A stretch of 64,000 bases of DNA from an uncultured Corynebacterium sp. GTDB taxonomy: Bacteria > Actinomycetota > Actinomycetes > Mycobacteriales > Mycobacteriaceae. The DNA lies in NCBI RefSeq assembly GCF_946221155.1, contig NZ_CAMIAN010000006.1:8681-72680 (forward strand), written 5' to 3'. Both the position numbers and the translations under genes were made by a program. Positions within the stretch are counted from its first letter, which is position 1; every line of letters begins with the position of its first letter. Below are positions 63,020 to 64,000 of the stretch, piece by piece. The notes beneath the pieces were generated by a model. It did no database searches and had not been told where the DNA came from. It was given only the letters and a program-made list of their open reading frames with translations.

Positions 63020-64000
63020 ATGCCCGAGAATCGCCCACTTCGCATTGCAGTCATCGGCTCCGGCCCGGCAGGCATCTACGCCTCCGACGCGCTGACGAAG
63101 TCTGAGGCCGACGTCAGCGTCGACATTTACGAGCGCATGCCGGCCCCCTTCGGCCTGATCCGCTACGGCGTTGCCCCCGACCACCCGCGCATTAAGGGCA
63201 TCATCAAGTCCCTCCACAAAGTGATGGACAAGCCCGAGATTCGCTTGTTCGGCAACATCAACGTCGGTGAGGACATCACCGTCGACGAGCTCAAGCAATT
63301 CTACGATGCGGTTATCTACGCCACCGGCGCTACCGACGACCGCCCGCTGAACATCCCCGGTGGCGAGCACACCATCGGCGCCGGCGAGTTCGTCGGCTTC
63401 TACGATGCCAACCCGTACTTCGAGGACAAGTGGGATCTGTCCGCAGACTCCGTTGCCGTCGTCGGCGTGGGCAACGTCGGCCTGGACGTCGCCCGCGTGC
63501 TGGCCAAGACTGGCGAGGAGCTAAAGGTCACCGAGATCCCGGACAATGTTTACGACTCCCTTAAGGAGAACCAGGCCAAGGAGATTCACGTCTTCGGCCG
63601 CCGTGGACCCGCGCAAGCTAAGTTCACCCCGCTGGAGCTGAAGGAGCTCAACGACTCCGACACAATCGAGATCGTTATCGACCCGGAGGACATCCAGTAC
63701 GACGAGGGTTCCGAAGAGGCCCGCCGCGCGTCCAAGATTCAGGACATGGTCTGCACCCGCCTGGAGCAGTACGCCATCGCCGACCCGAAGGGTGCTCCTC
63801 ACAAGCTGTACATCCACTTCTTCGAGTCCCCGGTTGAGGTAAAGACCGACGCCGAAGGCCGCGTCACTGCATTCGTCACCGAACGAACCGAACTCAACGG
63901 CGATGGCTCTGTCTCTGGCACCGGCAAGCTCACCGAGTGGCCGGTCGGCGCGGTATACCGCGCCGTGGGTTACAAGTCCGACGAGCAGCCGGGTCTACCG
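63020..64000 (+). CDS. fpr2: Ferredoxin/flavodoxin-NADP reductase (Fpr2), cut by window end
   Basis: The frame from ATG 63020 remains open to the end of the window (327 codons seen; the family is about 450-460). It begins MPENRPLRIAVIGSGPAGIYASDAL, an FAD-binding G-x-G-x-x-G. APFGLIRYGVAPDHPRIK follows, then the NADP site VAVVGVGNVGLDVARVLAK and FGRRGPAQAKFTPLELKEL, as in FprA of mycobacteria. It likely moves electrons from NADPH to a ferredoxin or CysX for sulfite reductase. AGAAGG lies 13 bases before the start. Confidence 0.93.
   Translation, partial: MPENRPLRIAVIGSGPAGIYASDALTKSEADVSVDIYERMPAPFGLIRYGVAPDHPRIKGIIKSLHKVMDKPEIRLFGNINVGEDITVDELKQFYDAVIYATGATDDRPLNIPGGEHTIGAGEFVGFYDANPYFEDKWDLSADSVAVVGVGNVGLDVARVLAKTGEELKVTEIPDNVYDSLKENQAKEIHVFGRRGPAQAKFTPLELKELNDSDTIEIVIDPEDIQYDEGSEEARRASKIQDMVCTRLEQYAIADPKGAPHKLYIHFFESPVEVKTDAEGRVTAFVTERTELNGDGSVSGTGKLTEWPVGAVYRAVGYKSDEQPGLP

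Overview
The window is a chromosomal segment of about 60% G+C from an actinobacterium, almost certainly a Corynebacterium. This rests on: the block hpt-ftsH-folE-folP-folB-folK-DUF3180-DUF6779-DUF2520-panC; the glnX-glnH-pknG operon; the fpr2/cysI-cysX-cysH-cysD-cysN-cysY-cysZ sulfate cluster; and a 43-codon porin-like gene between groEL2 and ppk2. Species cannot be fixed from the sequence alone. No tRNA, rRNA, insertion sequence, prophage or CRISPR array was seen. The window begins inside thiD and ends inside a ferredoxin-NADP reductase gene.

Layout. 1-6.9 kb: end of thiD, two acyl-CoA dehydrogenases, lysS, and an nsrR-hmp nitric-oxide detoxification operon. 7-13.2 kb: panD, then a galactose cluster (galK, galT, a small membrane protein, a sodium/solute symporter, an aldose epimerase) lying between panD and panC. 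13.2-23.3 kb: panC, three conserved actinobacterial genes, the folate genes, ftsH, hpt and tilS. 23.3-27.7 kb: a PBP4-type carboxypeptidase, ppa, and a CtpE-like P-type ATPase. 27.8-32.5 kb: a rhodanese, a MarR regulator and a 1299-residue Pls-type nonribosomal peptide synthetase. 32.6-39.4 kb: ppk2, the micro-porin, groEL2, an M20 dipeptidase, a stand-alone LeuA regulatory-domain protein and a YbdK-type carboxylate-amine ligase. 39.4-47.1 kb: a virR-DUF3263-def-GNAT-xthA group, a cardiolipin synthase, a second MarR and an ABC exporter. 47.2-52.4 kb: glnX-glnH-pknG. 52.7-55.6 kb: ackA-pta. 55.7-64 kb: sulfate assimilation.

How the genes work together. The cys genes carry out the APS route from sulfate to sulfide. 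Fpr2 and CysX are plausible electron suppliers for CysI, CysY probably makes siroheme, and CysZ probably transports sulfate. Four McbR-type operators flank the transcription units. GlnX-GlnH-PknG is the amino-acid sensing kinase pathway of corynebacteria. AckA and Pta interconvert acetate and acetyl-CoA.

The most interesting gene is the Pls-type synthetase. It has the adenylation, carrier, six-membrane-segment and three-C-domain layout of epsilon-poly-L-lysine synthetase, and its hand-read specificity code is nearly a lysine code. Two non-coding signals also stand out. Many genes have a -10 hexamer 6-8 nt before the start codon (leaderless transcripts), including two tight divergent pairs. 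A dispersed 14-mer (TTCTTTGTGACGCC) and a related 18-mer recur in different reading frames and between genes.
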